From the NCBI GenBank assembly GCA_964017235.1, contig OZ024931.1, positions 94,769,721-94,833,720 on the forward strand: a DNA stretch of 64,000 bases. Reading direction: 5' to 3'. Below, piece after piece: positions 33,548 to 44,345 of the stretch. The notes beneath the pieces were generated by a model, which was not told the DNA's origin, did no database searches, and saw only the letters and a program-made list of their open reading frames with translations. Position numbers and translations under genes: made by a program. Each line of letters begins with the position of its first letter. Position 1 is the stretch's first letter. Source of the stretch: Sabellastarte sp. h YS-2021 (taxonomy: Eukaryota; Annelida; Polychaeta; Sabellida; Sabellidae).

Positions 33548-34773
33548 AAAACTAGAGGAATGCTTTTGCTAACAAAAGCGAAGCGTCCCTCAAAGTTTAA
33601 AATGCTTTGTGGTTTTAATAAGCATGCTGTAAAGCTAAGAATGCACAAAGCTGCACCGTATGCTTTCCCAATACCTCTTAATACATCCTGAAGCTATAAA
33701 AGCAACAATAAAGGAGATATAAGGCAAAAACTCCAAAGCAGCTATTTATGACCCCAGTTTGGCCCATAAGGGAGGGTCGGTGGGTAAAACTGACCGGCTA
33801 TTTAGACTCTCCACATATGCTTTCCCAATACCTCTTAATACATTCTGAAGGTCTAAAAGCAAACAATAAAGGAGATATAAGGCAAAACTCCAAAGCAACT
33901 ATTTTATGACCCCACTTTGACCCATAAAGGGGGGTCGGGGGATAAAACTGACCGGCTATTTAGATTCTCCACATATGCTTTCCCAATACCTCTTAATACA
34001 TTCTGAAGCTATAAAAGCAACGATAAAGGAGATATAAGGCAAAAACTCCAAAGCAGCTATTTATGACCCCAGTTTGGCCCATAAGGGGGGGGGGGGGGGG
34101 GGGGGTAAAACTGACCAGCTATTTAGACTCTCCACATATGCTTTCCCAATACCTCTTAATACATTCTGAAGGTATAAAAGCAACAATAAAGGAGATATAA
34201 GGCAAAAACTCAAAATCAGCTATTTTATGACCCCAGTTTGACCCATAAGGGGGGCCGTGGGGTAAAACTGACCGGCTATTTAGACTCTCCACATATGGTT
34301 TCCTATTACCTCCCAGTACATTTTATAGCTCTAAATGCAATACTTAAGAAGATAATAGGGGGGTTGGCCTAAATTTAAGGCTTTCAGATTGGAAGGTGTC
34401 AGAAATCCACTCATAAATGAGATATTTTTCAAGGGATTGCTCCCAAAAGCTAATCAGCTCACATTTTCGATAGTATGAACAGGTGTGTCCAATTATAAGG
34501 CTGTGTAGTAAGTAGTTTTTCCTGAACTGCGATGACGGGGGAGGGGGGGTTGACTTCAAAAAATTGTTTTTGATCATGTGATCATGTTTTGGTCAAAGGT
34601 CAAATTTAAGCATGCACAAAAATTTTCCCACGCCTAAGGTATATAACTGCCAAATATGGTTTGAAACCTTCTAATAATAAGGGAGATATTCAAGGGAGAC
34701 CATAATGCGGCGGCGGCGGTGGCGGCGAGGAAACTGAGGCGAAAACAAATAAACGCCCTTTCAGGGATGCTTA
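33548..34773 (+). mobile_element. modular tandem-array element E2 nested in DIRS B
   Basis: The left end 'aaaactagaggaa' is followed by the hairpin gcttttgct-aacaaaagc (33560-33577) and 'gaagcgtccc'. The interior is a ~157-bp array (33660-34340) then unique DNA. The right module 'agggagaccataat' is followed by a 'gcggcggcggtggcggcg' run, 'gaaaacaaataa' and the small hairpin 'ccctttcaggg' (34756-34766). Both ends match those of E4 (45666-49232), whose interior is entirely different. No coding potential. Confidence 0.78.
33660..34345 (+). repeat. ~157-bp tandem array with G-rich core (in E2)
   Basis: Four and a half units start 'ccaatacctcttaatacatt' near 33668, 33824, 33984, 34146 and 34304. 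Each includes 'aataaaggagatataaggc', 'gaccccagtttggcccataa' and a G-rich 'ggggtcggggg' stretch. In one unit this has become 21 consecutive G (34085-34105). Confidence 0.88.
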
Positions 34774-35206
34774 ATTACTGCAAACGCCTGGCTATTAGAA
34801 CCCTACGCGTGAACAGCATTTGTGACAATCGAATTGTCATTGTTGTCCAAGATGGCATCATCCATAACTGCTTTTTGTTCTTCAAAGAGTACATTCTTTC
34901 TAGGTATGTATGCTGCAAAATTATAGCTTCCAATGTCCAGCAAACTGAACCAAACGACTGGCAAGCTATGTAAATATATTATTGTTGCATTATGTCCTTC
35001 TTTATGATGATTTATTCCCTAGAGGTTGAAGACGATTGAACTTTCGATGTCACCATCCAAAAGTCCTTTATTTGCATAATAATGACATACCTTTGAAGAT
35101 TCAATACATGTATAAGTTCTGTATCATATACATGTAAATATGAAGTGAAATTCATTCTAAAATCTCAAAAAATAAATAAAACCCTGACAAAACTTCTCCT
35201 AATTTC
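34774..35206 (-). other. DIRS B interior right of E2
   Basis: Remainder of the element between E2 and the right terminal repeat. An 84-codon frame crosses the E2 junction and is not a gene. Confidence 0.5.
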
Positions 35207-35423
35207 CAAAGACATCCATACTTTTGATGGCCAACAAAAATAAAATGAGGTAAACAATGTGGTCATGTGACCTATTTGGCTGGAGGATGGACTACTCTAA
35301 CCCAGTGGCCTGGTTAAGGTTATGATATAACCTTACATTCCCATCTCTGCATTGGCCACTGGGTTGGATGGTTCCAACAAATAGCTACTGTTAGGAAAGG
35401 GTAAGGGTATTTCGCCATAAAAT
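35207..35423 (-). repeat. right inverted terminal repeat of DIRS B
   Basis: Inverted copy of 28912-29133. The outer end is 'gggtatttcgccataaaa', mirrored in the internal complementary region at about 29218-29235. Confidence 0.88.
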
Positions 35424-35944
35424 ATTAGTTTAAAATTTAAACTACAGAGCTAAAATTTTCCAAAGTCAAAAATCACATCCATAAGTTATACTTCGTACAG
35501 TTCAAGGCTGGTCAGACTTTCTATTTCCATGTTACTAAGCAGAATGAGTGAAAAAAGCAGAATAAATCAATTGGGTGGGATCTTTATGATCATCATACAC
35601 AAGTTAAATGTCTACTTAAAACCTTGATATTTGGCGTGTAGAAAAAGAACATATAAAAATATTATCAGATCAGATATCAGATGGATAATGGACATAGAGT
35701 GAAAGGCATAGGGCTTAAAATCGGGAAAAGGTCATATTTTCCCTGTGACCAGTTTTAGAAACCTCAAGGTTAAAACTACAGAGCTCAAATTTTTCACAAA
35801 AAGATCACATATAGAAGTGATATTTAATACAGTTTGATTCTGGTCAGATTTGCCGTTTTTAAGTTATAAGGTAAAATATATGAAAACAAGCATTCTGACG
35901 CATGCATTTATCTCCCGCCGTATAAATTAGATGTACTAAAGATA
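35424..35944. repeat. diverged dispersed repeat flanking array B
   Basis: Two related blocks (35444-35560 and 35765-35880) share 'ctacagagctaaaatttt', 'tcacat..agaagt' and 'cagtt..ggctggtcag'. A further relative is at 44690-44830. No coding potential. Confidence 0.55.
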
Positions 35945-38510
35945 GTGGAATATAAATTTTCTTGTGAGATGGAGGCACATGTAGAAGTGACACCAATTTT
36001 AATGTTTGATTGCAATACTTTTAAAGACAAACGGCATTTACCGGGTACTCACTTTAGTAGCTATTACTCTGCCATCCAAAGAGCTACAGTTCTGCAACTT
36101 TATTATGCAGTAGATCAACCCAAAGTAGGTAAGGACATATTTAGAAGAAATTGCCTATCTGTAACACTTTTAGAGATAAAAGATATTTACTTATGTTAGT
36201 GGCTATTACTCTGCCATCCAAAGAGCTACAGTTCTGCAACCTCACTATGTGGTAGATCATCCAAAAGTAGGTGAATGACTTATTTAGAAAAAATTGCCTA
36301 CCTGTAATACTTTTAGAGATAAAATACATTTACCCATTTTAGTAGCTATTACTCAGCTATCCAAAGAGCTACAGTTCTGCAACTTCACTATGTGGTAGAT
36401 CACCCAAAAGTATGTGAATGATTTATTTAGAAGAAATTGCCTACCTGTAATACTTTTAGAGATAAAAGACATTTACTCATTTTAGTAGCTATTACTCAGC
36501 TATCCAAAGGGCTACAGTTCTGCAACTTCACTATGTGGTAGATCACCCAAAAGTAGGTGAATGACTTATTTAGAAGAAATTGCCTACCTGTAATACTTTT
36601 AGAGATAAAAGACATTTACTCAATTTAGTAGCTATTACTCAGCTATCCAAAGAGCTACAGTTCTGCAATTTCACTATGTGGTAGATCACTCAAAAGTAGG
36701 TGAATTACTTATTTAGAAGAAATTGCCTACCTGTAATACTTTTAGAGATAAAAGACATTTACTCAATTTAGTAGCTATTACTCAGCTATCCAAAGAGCTA
36801 CAGTTCTGCAACTTCACTATGTGGTAGATCACCCAAAAGTAGGTGAATGACTTATTTAGAAGAAATTGCCTACCTGTAATATTTTTAGAGATAAAAGACA
36901 TTTACTCATTTTAGTAGCTATTACTCAGCTATCCAAAGAGCTACAGTTCTGCAACTTCACTATGTGGTAGATCACCCAAAAGTAGGTGAATGACTTATTT
37001 AGAAGAAATTGCCTACCTGTAATATTTTTAGAGATAAAAGACATTTACTTATTTTAGTAGCTATTACTCAGCTATCCAAAGAGCTACAGTTCTGCAACTT
37101 CACTATGTGGTAGATCACCCAAACGTAGGTGAATGACTTATTTAGAAGAAATTGCCTACCTGTAATATTTTTAGAGATAAAAGACATTTGCTCATTTTAG
37201 TAGCTATTACTCAGTTATCCAAAGAGCTACAGTTCTGCAACTTCGCTATGTGGTAGATCACCCAAAAGTAGGTCAATGACTTATTTAGAAGAAATTGCCT
37301 ACCTGTAATACTTTTAGAGATAAAAGACATTTACTCAATTTAGTAGCTATTACTCAGCTATCCAAAGAGCTACAGTTCTGCAACTTCACTATGTGGTAGA
37401 TCACCCAAAAGTAGGTGAATGATTATTTAGAAGAAATTGCCTACCTGTAATACTTTTAGAGATAAAAGACATTTACTCAATTTAGTAGCTATTACTCAGC
37501 TATCCAAAGAGCTACAGTTCTGCAATTTCACTATGTGGTAGATCACTCAAAAGTGGGTGAATGACTTATTTAGAAGAAATTGCCTACCTGTAATACTTTT
37601 AGAGATAAAAGACATTTACTCATTTTAGTAGCTATTACTCAGCTATCCAAAGGGCTACAGTTCTGCAACTTCACTATGTGGTAGATCACTCAAAAGTAGG
37701 TGAATGACTTATTTAGAAGAAATTGCCTACCTGTAATACTTTTAGAGATAAAAGACATTTACTCAATTTAGTAGCTATTACTCAGCTATCCAACAAGCTA
37801 CAGTTCTGCAACTTCACTATGTGGTAGATCACCCAAACGTAGGTGAATGACTTATTTAGAAGAAATTGCCTACCTGTAAATACTTTTAGAGATAAAAGAC
37901 ATTTACTCATTTTAGTAGCTATTACTCAGCTATCCAAAGAGCTACAGTTCTGCAACTTCACTTTGTGGTAGATCACCCAAACGTAGGTGAATGACTTATT
38001 TAGAAGTAATTGCCTACCTGTAACACTTTTAGTGATAAAAGACATTTACTCATTTTAGTAGCTATTACTCAGCTATCCAAAGAGCTACAGTTCTGCAACC
38101 TCACTATGTGGTAGATCACCCAAAAGTACGTGAATGACTTATTTAGAAGAAATTGCCTACCTGTAATACTTTTAAAGATAAAAGACATTTACTCATTTTA
38201 GTAGCTATTACTCAGCTATCCAAAGAGCTAGAGTTCTGCAACTTCACTATGTGGTAAATCACCCAAAAGTATGTGAATGAGTTATTTAGAAGAAATTGCC
38301 TATCTGTAAAACTTTTAGAGATAAAAGACATTTACTCATTTTAGTAGCTATTACTCCCCTATCCAAAGAGCTACAGTTCTGCAACGTCACTATGTGGTAG
38401 ATCACCCAAAAGTAGGTGAATGACTTATTTAGAAGAAATTGCCTACCTATAATACTTTTAGAGATAAAAGACATTTACTCATTTTAGTAGCTCTTGCTCA
38501 GCTATCTACT
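35945..38510 (+). repeat. array B: ~17 copies of a 143-bp monomer
   Basis: Seventeen copies of 'gagctacagttctgcaac' occur from about 36080 to 38375 at a steady ~143-bp spacing. Each unit reads 'tttagtagctattactcag', 'ctatccaaagagctacag', 'tatgtggtagatcacccaaa', 'agaaattgcctacctgtaat' and 'acttttagagataaaagac'. Units are estimated 90-97% alike, the left edge being most diverged. It shares the 'gtagctattactcagctat' phrase with arrays in E1, E6 and array C. Nothing coding. Confidence 0.95.
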
Positions 38511-38837
38511 CACTTAGCTATTGACCTACATCTGCAAAAGCAACAAAAATATAAAGGACACAGGAAAGTAAGCTTTTGAAAAACTAGATGAATAACAAAT
38601 GAAAAGATTTGCCTAACTTTGGTACTTGTGAAGGTATTTGACATTTATTTCAACCATAATTTTGCTACAAATAAGAAAATAGCTATTGCTCACTTATGAC
38701 ATGCAATGGAACCCCAAACGATATGCCATCTTATAGTTAAGGAAAAAGTAGCTGAACAAATTATTGTAGGAAAATCCTGTAACTGCAGTAGTTTTTGAGT
38801 TACAATGGATTTACTCAACAGTCACAATTTCAAAGTA
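38511..38837 (+). repeat. array C, part left of the LINE
   Basis: Transition from array B into the ~320-bp dimeric array C ('gcaatggaaccccaaac', 'gtagctgaacaaattattg', 'gagttacaatggatttactc'). It is cut at 38837 by the LINE and resumes at 41029. Confidence 0.85.
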
Positions 38838-41028
38838 TTTTGATATTTTATTTTTTATTATAGTGACATGTGATATACAGTTTCATTACATAAATATACA
38901 AAACAATATAAACAAAATCACCCAGCCCCTGAAGGGCTTATAAGTCACTGTGAAATACAATTACAATGATATTGTGTGGTGGATTATTCCAGACCATAAT
39001 TTCTTTTAAATATCAGTACAATCTCTAAACAATAAATTATTTCTTTCATTCCATAACTCAACTATAAAGTTACCAAGTATTTGAAAATGATTTTTATTCA
39101 TATATAAAAATTTACTTTCATTGTTCAGGTTACTGAATCCAGATTTAAGATTGTTATAAGTTTCATAATACTTTTGACGAATTCTAATTGGGGACAGACA
39201 CAGAGAAAGTGAATCTCATCCTCAATCTCTTCATTATTACAAAGAATGCAGGTTCTATTTTCCAAAAGTACATTGGTGAAACGTCCGGTTTCAATAGCCA
39301 AAGATAATGTTCCACTCCTTAAACGAGCAATCAATGATCTTTGATATTTAGGCAATAGGAGATACTCTTCTGTTGAAATGTTAGTCTTGATTTTTTCATA
39401 GGTCCTGAGTTTTGGTTTGTTTCCCACACTAATGACCCAACTTTCTTGAAAGCTTTTACGCAAAATATTTTCACAAAAGTTTAGATCAACCTTTCTTCTT
39501 TCCAAAAAATAGGATGACATGTTTAGCAGATCAAAAACTTTCTGAATATTCTTTACCAAGGTATAATGTTTTTTAAATTGAAATGTCCAGTTAAATATTT
39601 GCTTTGGTATGCATGTATTATCAAATTGACAAAGTTTATTCCAGTACCTCAATGCAGATAAATAAAACAAATATTTTGGTGGAAGCCACCCAGAGTCTCC
39701 CTGTAAGAATAGATTTGCCGTAAATTTATTTACACCTAAGAAATATCGTAATGCCCTATTATAAATTTTTTCTGCTGGACCATCTTTACTAAACCCCCAT
39801 ATTCCTGCCCCATAACTAAAAACTGGTACCACAGAAGTGTTATACATTTTTTCATAAGTTCTATAACCACAATCTTTAAATTGCTTAAATTTAGAGAAGA
39901 CAGAGCCAAGACCCCTTCCAGCTGAATCTGCTAGTATCTGAGCATTTTCAGTAAATGTCAGAAACTCATCAAGGAAAGTTCCCAGATATTTATATTTGGA
40001 TACTACCATAACTTTATCAAATCCTATTTTAAATTCAAACTTAGTCCGCTGTTTTTGGCTTTTGCGGAAATGTACAATTTGTGTTTTATCAATGTTCAAA
40101 TTGAGTTGCCATTTTTTACACCATTCATGAACATGATCTAAAAGTTTCTGCAATTTCTGTTCATTCTCTGAGATAATTGCAATATCATCCGCGTATAACA
40201 ACATACAGATTTTCAGATCTCCCATTTTTATTCCCAGATTTAAAGCATTTAGTTCATTTGCCAAATCATTTAAAAATATATTAAATAACGTTGGTGACAA
40301 GTTGTCCCCTTGTCTGACACCTACCAGTGATTCAAACCATTCTGTGAGGTGACCATTTAAGTTAATACAAGAGAATGTTCTACAATATAAAGCTTTGATA
40401 GCATTATACATTTTCCCTTGAATATTGTATCTCAATAATTTATAAAGTAGTAAGGGTCTATTGATACTATCGAATGCCTTGTTCATATCAATAAAGGCTA
40501 CAAATGTGTCTAGTTTACTTGCTTTCCTATGCTGAATAATTGATGTTAAACTGAAAATGTGATCTTCACAAGATCGTTTTGATCTAAATCCATTTTGTTC
40601 TTCAACAATAATTCCCAACACATCTAAATATTGATTTATACGGTGACTTAACAATGATGTATACAACTTCCCTACACAAGATAATAAGCTTATTCCTCTA
40701 TAATGCAAAGGAACATACGGGTCTTTGTTAGAATTTTTAGGAATTGGTTTAATAATGGCCTTTGACCATATATCAGGAACAGTTCCATTTTCGAAACAAA
40801 ATGAAAATAATTTCAATAGTGCCTCATGTATTTCCTTATGTTTTAGTACTTCATTAGGAATTTTATCAATCCCTGGTGTTTTTTTATTTTTTAATTTTCT
40901 GCACACATGTGTTATTTCCTCAATGCTTATAGGACTATTTAAAATATAATTTTCCTCAAACAAATTATCTGCTATGTCATTCTCAATGTCAGCTTTTACT
41001 GTTAGTACCTCATGAGCAAATTTAACAT
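38838..41028 (-). mobile_element. 5'-truncated LINE inserted in array C
   Basis: It interrupts the unit '...caatttcaaagta|gctattactcagc': the left side ends at 38837 and the right side resumes at 41029. The duplicated bases are 'agta' (38834-38837 and 41029-41032), so the TSD is short or microhomology was used. The minus-strand 3' end is A-rich (ataataaaaaataaaat complement, 38838-38862). A ~285 bp 3' UTR lies at 38838-39124. The endonuclease and any ORF1 are missing. Confidence 0.88.
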
Positions 41029-41059
41029 AGTAGCTATTACTCAGCTGTCCAGTGTGCAA
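39125..41059 (-). CDS. LINE reverse transcriptase, open 644-codon fragment
   Basis: The uninterrupted frame runs 41059 down to 39125. RT palm motifs: VAFIDMNKAFDSIN (about residues 187-200, catalytic Asp), GVRQGDNLSPTLFNIFLND (247-265) and MLLYADDIAII (286-296, YADD). Upstream is NKKTPGIDKIPNEVL (58-72) and PIPK...YRGISLLSC; downstream are the thumb and a long C-terminal region ending in the Cys/His cluster CILCNNEEIEDEIHFLC (about 610-626). The first ~10 codons come from array C, so the ORF is a chance fusion at the 5'-truncation point. The fragment lacks the endonuclease and cannot retrotranspose alone. It belongs to the jockey/CR1-like superfamily broadly; I cannot name the clade. The absence of stops suggests a young insertion. 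Confidence 0.88.
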   Translation of the reverse strand: MHTGQLSNSYYVKFAHEVLTVKADIENDIADNLFEENYILNSPISIEEITHVCRKLKNKKTPGIDKIPNEVLKHKEIHEALLKLFSFCFENGTVPDIWSKAIIKPIPKNSNKDPYVPLHYRGISLLSCVGKLYTSLLSHRINQYLDVLGIIVEEQNGFRSKRSCEDHIFSLTSIIQHRKASKLDTFVAFIDMNKAFDSINRPLLLYKLLRYNIQGKMYNAIKALYCRTFSCINLNGHLTEWFESLVGVRQGDNLSPTLFNIFLNDLANELNALNLGIKMGDLKICMLLYADDIAIISENEQKLQKLLDHVHEWCKKWQLNLNIDKTQIVHFRKSQKQRTKFEFKIGFDKVMVVSKYKYLGTFLDEFLTFTENAQILADSAGRGLGSVFSKFKQFKDCGYRTYEKMYNTSVVPVFSYGAGIWGFSKDGPAEKIYNRALRYFLGVNKFTANLFLQGDSGWLPPKYLFYLSALRYWNKLCQFDNTCIPKQIFNWTFQFKKHYTLVKNIQKVFDLLNMSSYFLERRKVDLNFCENILRKSFQESWVISVGNKPKLRTYEKIKTNISTEEYLLLPKYQRSLIARLRSGTLSLAIETGRFTNVLLENRTCILCNNEEIEDEIHFLCVCPQLEFVKSIMKLITILNLDSVT

Positions 41060-42660
41060 CAGGTTTGCAGCTTTACCATCTGATAGCTCATCAAAACCTA
41101 GATGAATAACATACTTGAAAATATTTCCCTAACTTGAATACTTTTGAAGATATTTGAAATTTACTTATGTTGTTATTTTGCTACAAATAAGAAAATAGCT
41201 ATTACTCACTTATGGCATGCAACAGAACCCCAAACTATATGCCATCTTATAGTTAAGGAAAAAGTACCTGAATAACATATTTAAGAAAAATACTCTAACT
41301 GCAATAGTTTTGGAGTTACAATGGATTTACTCAACAGTCACAATTTCAAAGTAGCTATTACTCAGCTATCCAATGTGCAACAGGTCTGAAACTTTACTAT
41401 GTGATAGCTTATCAAAAACTAGATGAATAACATATTTGAAAAGAATTCCCTAATTTTAATACTTTTGAAGATATTTGAAATTTACTCATGTCGTTATTTT
41501 GCTTCAAATAAGGAAATAGCTATTACTCACTTATGGCATACAATAGAATCCCAAACTGTATGCCATCTTATATTTAAGGACAAAGTAGCTGAATAACATA
41601 TTTTAGGAAAATACTCTAACTGCAATAGTTTTGGAGTTACAATGGATTTACTCAACAGTCACAATTTCAAAGTAGCTATTACTCAGCTATCCAATGTGCA
41701 ACAGGTCTGAAACTTTACTATGTGATAGCTTACCAAAAACTAGATGAATAACATATTTGAAAAGAATTCCGTAACTTTAATACTTTTGAAGATATTTGAC
41801 ATTTACTGATGTCATTATTTTGCTACAAATAAGAAAATAGCTATTACTCAGTTATGGCATGCAATAGAACCCCAAACTATATGGCATCTTATAATTAAGG
41901 ACAAAGTAGCTGAACAACATATTTTAGGAAAATACTCTAACTGCACTAGTTTTGGAGTTACAATGGATTTACTCAACTGTAGAATTTCAAAGTAGCTATT
42001 ACTCAGCTATCCAATGTGCAACAGATCTGAAACTTTACTATGTGATAGCTTACCAAAAACTAGATGAATAACATATTTGAAAAGAATTCCGTAACTTTAA
42101 TACTTTTGAAGATATTTGACATTTACTGATGTCATTATTTTGCTACAAATAAGAAAATAGCTATTACTCACTTATGGCATGCAATAGAACCCCATACTAT
42201 ATGCCATCTTATAGTTAAGGACAAAGTAGCTGAACAACATATTTTAGGAAAATACTCTAACTGCACTAGTTTTTGAGTTACAATGGATTTACTCAACAGT
42301 AGAATTTCAAAGTAGCTATTACTCAGCTATCCAATGTGCAACAGATCTGAAACTTTACTATGTGATAGCTTATCAAAAAGTAGATGAACAACATATTTGA
42401 AAAGAATTCCCTAACTTTAATACTTTTGAAGATATTTGACATTTACTTATGTCATTATTTTGCTACAAATAAGAAAATAGCTATTACTCACTTATGGCAT
42501 GCAATGGGACCCCAAACTATGTACCATCTTATAGCTAAGGACAAAGTAGCTGAACAACATATTTGAAGAAAAAGTTGTAACTGCAATAGTTTTTGAGTTA
42601 TGAGCCCTTTACTCCAAGTAGCTAAGATTGCTATTACTCACTTATCTTTAGGCCTAAGTC
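41029..42660 (+). repeat. array C: ~320-bp dimeric tandem repeat
   Basis: Five units of about 320 bp, each made of two related halves. One half has 'ctatccaatgtgcaacaggt' and 'gatagcttatcaaaaactag'; the other has 'cacttatggcatgcaatag', 'aaccccaaactatatgcc' and 'gttttggagttacaatgg'. Related to E6 (53200-54000) and to 50010-50250. Confidence 0.92.
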
Positions 42661-42854
42661 CATAAAACCAAAAAAATTTTCGAGGGCGTGAAAATTCATT
42701 GGGACAATTAATTTACAAAAAATCTGTAGCTGTAGTAGTTTTGGAGAAATCTGCGTGACTAACTAACGCACGCACGCACACACTCACGCACGCACGCACA
42801 CACAGGCATCATTTCATAATCTCCCTCCCGGGCTAAAGCCCGGCGGGAGATAAC
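42661..42854 (+). mobile_element. right-terminal module closing array C
   Basis: 'gtagttttggagaaatctg' is followed by an acgc/cacg microsatellite (42760-42805). The hairpin-like end is 'tctccctcccgggct' against 'agcccggcgggaga', finishing 'gggagataa' at 42854. The same layout ends E6 at 54240. The matching left end of this element is not identified; it may lie on the far side of DIRS B. Confidence 0.7.
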
Positions 42855-43195
42855 AAGATCACGGCTGCTGAGTATTAAAGGGGAAGAAATACTGTGTGCA
42901 AAAAATGCAAAAGAAAGGAAAATATCAATTCAATGGTATTGATTTAGATTTATTTGTTGTTTTACGTCGCGTTCAACAGCCAGGGTCATATTGCGATGGG
43001 TAGTTTACAGGTGGAGGAAACCAGTGCATACTGCACTGTAAACCACCGGGCATCGGCAAGTAACTACCAACTTTCCAACATGAAGCGCCCGGCCCGAGAT
43101 TCGAACCGGCAGCCTCCGAGATATTGAAGTTACAAGTAATTTACACACTGACAAACTGTCATGTAGGCACTATAATAAAGGAGATACAGGGCACT
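42855..43195 (-). mobile_element. SINE copy 3 (5'-truncated, inverted) with flanks
   Basis: At 42945-43110 the minus strand carries the B box 'ggttcgaatctcgg', the body ('gtttacagtgcagtatgcac', 'tggtttcctccacc', 'taaactacccatcgcaat') and the tail 'gttgaacgcgacgtaaaa' of the SINE at 2092 and 7690. The A box is missing at the right edge (about 43110). No convincing TSD. The flanks 42855-42944 and 43111-43195 are unassigned. Confidence 0.8.
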
Positions 43196-44345
43196 AGGCG
43201 AAAATTGAAATTTTTCCCTTTTGCAGAGGATACTCCTGACTAGCCTGTGGGTAAAAAATTTGCTCAGAAATCGCTCTATCTCTTACAATTTCCGAAATAT
43301 TTTCAACATTTTATTTTCCACTAAAATTCAAGATGGCCACCAAAAGTGGTGAAAATTGTAATTTTTCCCTTTTGTACAAGACACTCTTGTAGCAACCTAT
43401 GGGTAAAAAATTCACTCAAAATTGCTCTATCTCTTACAGTTTACAAGATATTCACAATTTTTCATTTTCCACTAAAATCCATTGAAATTTTTCCCCTTTG
43501 TAGAGGATACTCTTGTACTACCCTGCAGGTTAAAAATCGAAATCTCGCTATCTCTTACAGTTTTCCAGATGTTTTATTTTCCGCTAAAATTCAAGATGGC
43601 TGCCAAAAGTGGGAAAAATTGAAACTTTTTTTCTTGCATTGGACACTCTTATACTACCCTGTGGGTGAAAAATTTGCTCAAAATCACTCTATTCCCAATT
43701 TTTATTTTCCATTAAAAACCAAGATGGTGGCGAAATTGAAAGTTTTTTCCCCTAGGCACAGGATACTCCTGTACTACCCTGTGGGTCAAAAATTCGCTCG
43801 AAATCACTCTATCTCTTACCGTTTCCGAGATATTTACTAGGGCTGAGCTGGTAGTGGTGGTATACTGGTATCAAGACAATTTTACTGAAATACCACTACC
43901 ACTTTCAGAACCGGTATCTACAAAGCCAATCTATTCGATTGGGGAATCAGGACAGTTTCGCATTAGCAGAATCGTGAACTAGAAAATCTGGTACCGTCGC
44001 ACCCTTATATTTACAATTATTTATTTTCCACTCAAATCCAAGATGGCCACCAAAAGTGGCAAATTAAAATTCTTATCCTTTGCATAGGATACTCTTACAC
44101 TACCCTGTGGGTCAAAATTTGCTGGAAATCGCTCTATCTCTTACCGTTTCCGAGATATTTTCAATGTTTTATTTTCCGCTAAAATCAAAGATGGCTGCTA
44201 AAAGTGGCAAAATTCGAATTTTTCCCCTTTGCATAGGATACTCTTATACTACCATGTTGGTAAAAAAATCATTCAAAATCGCTCTATCTCTTGCAGTTTC
44301 CGAGATATTTGTGATTTTTCACATTTTCACTAAAAGTAGCCATTA
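43195..44345 (+). repeat. array D: ~130-165 bp units with 'aagatggc' motif
   Basis: About six irregular units carry 'ttttccccttttgcagaggat', 'actcttgtactaccctgtgg' style openings, then 'gctctatctcttacagtttc', 'cgagatatttt', 'ttattttccactaaaa' and 'caagatggccaccaaaagtg'. The array at 60600-61380 has the same phrases in another arrangement. A hAT-like MITE interrupts it at 43838-44006. Short frames are not genes. Confidence 0.82.
43830..44014. mobile_element. 169-bp hAT-like MITE with 8-bp TSD
   Basis: The body at 43838-44006 is flanked by exact direct repeats atatttac at 43830-43837 and 44007-44014. The termini are imperfect inverted repeats (tagggctgagctggta versus aagggtgcgacggtac), typical of hAT elements. 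It interrupts array D cleanly. It has no coding capacity and depends on a transposase elsewhere. Confidence 0.85.

Larger units (their letters stand above)
28912..35423 (-). mobile_element. DIRS-like retroelement B with ITRs and internal complementary region
   Basis: Terminal repeats 28912-29133 and 35207-35423 are inverted copies (~90% by eye; shared 'gctatttgttgga', 'ccaatgcagagatggg', 'aaataggtcac'). Just inside the left (3') repeat, 29160-29275 is complementary to both outer ends, abutting near 29210-29216. Degenerate RT, RNase H, linker and recombinase lie on the minus strand between 32310 and 29700. Element E2 (33548-34773) is nested in the gag-side half. Without E2 the length is about 5.3 kb. 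The structure matches DIRS A and is independent evidence for the class in this genome. Confidence 0.87.

Noticed and set aside
33339..33691. 77-codon ORFs at the DIRS B/E2 junction
   Set aside because: They cross an insertion boundary and contain the E2 hairpin; no family resemblance.
42760..42854. Terminal hairpin as a bacterial-type rho-independent terminator
   Set aside because: The setting is eukaryotic, there is no U tract, and it coincides with repeat-element boundaries.
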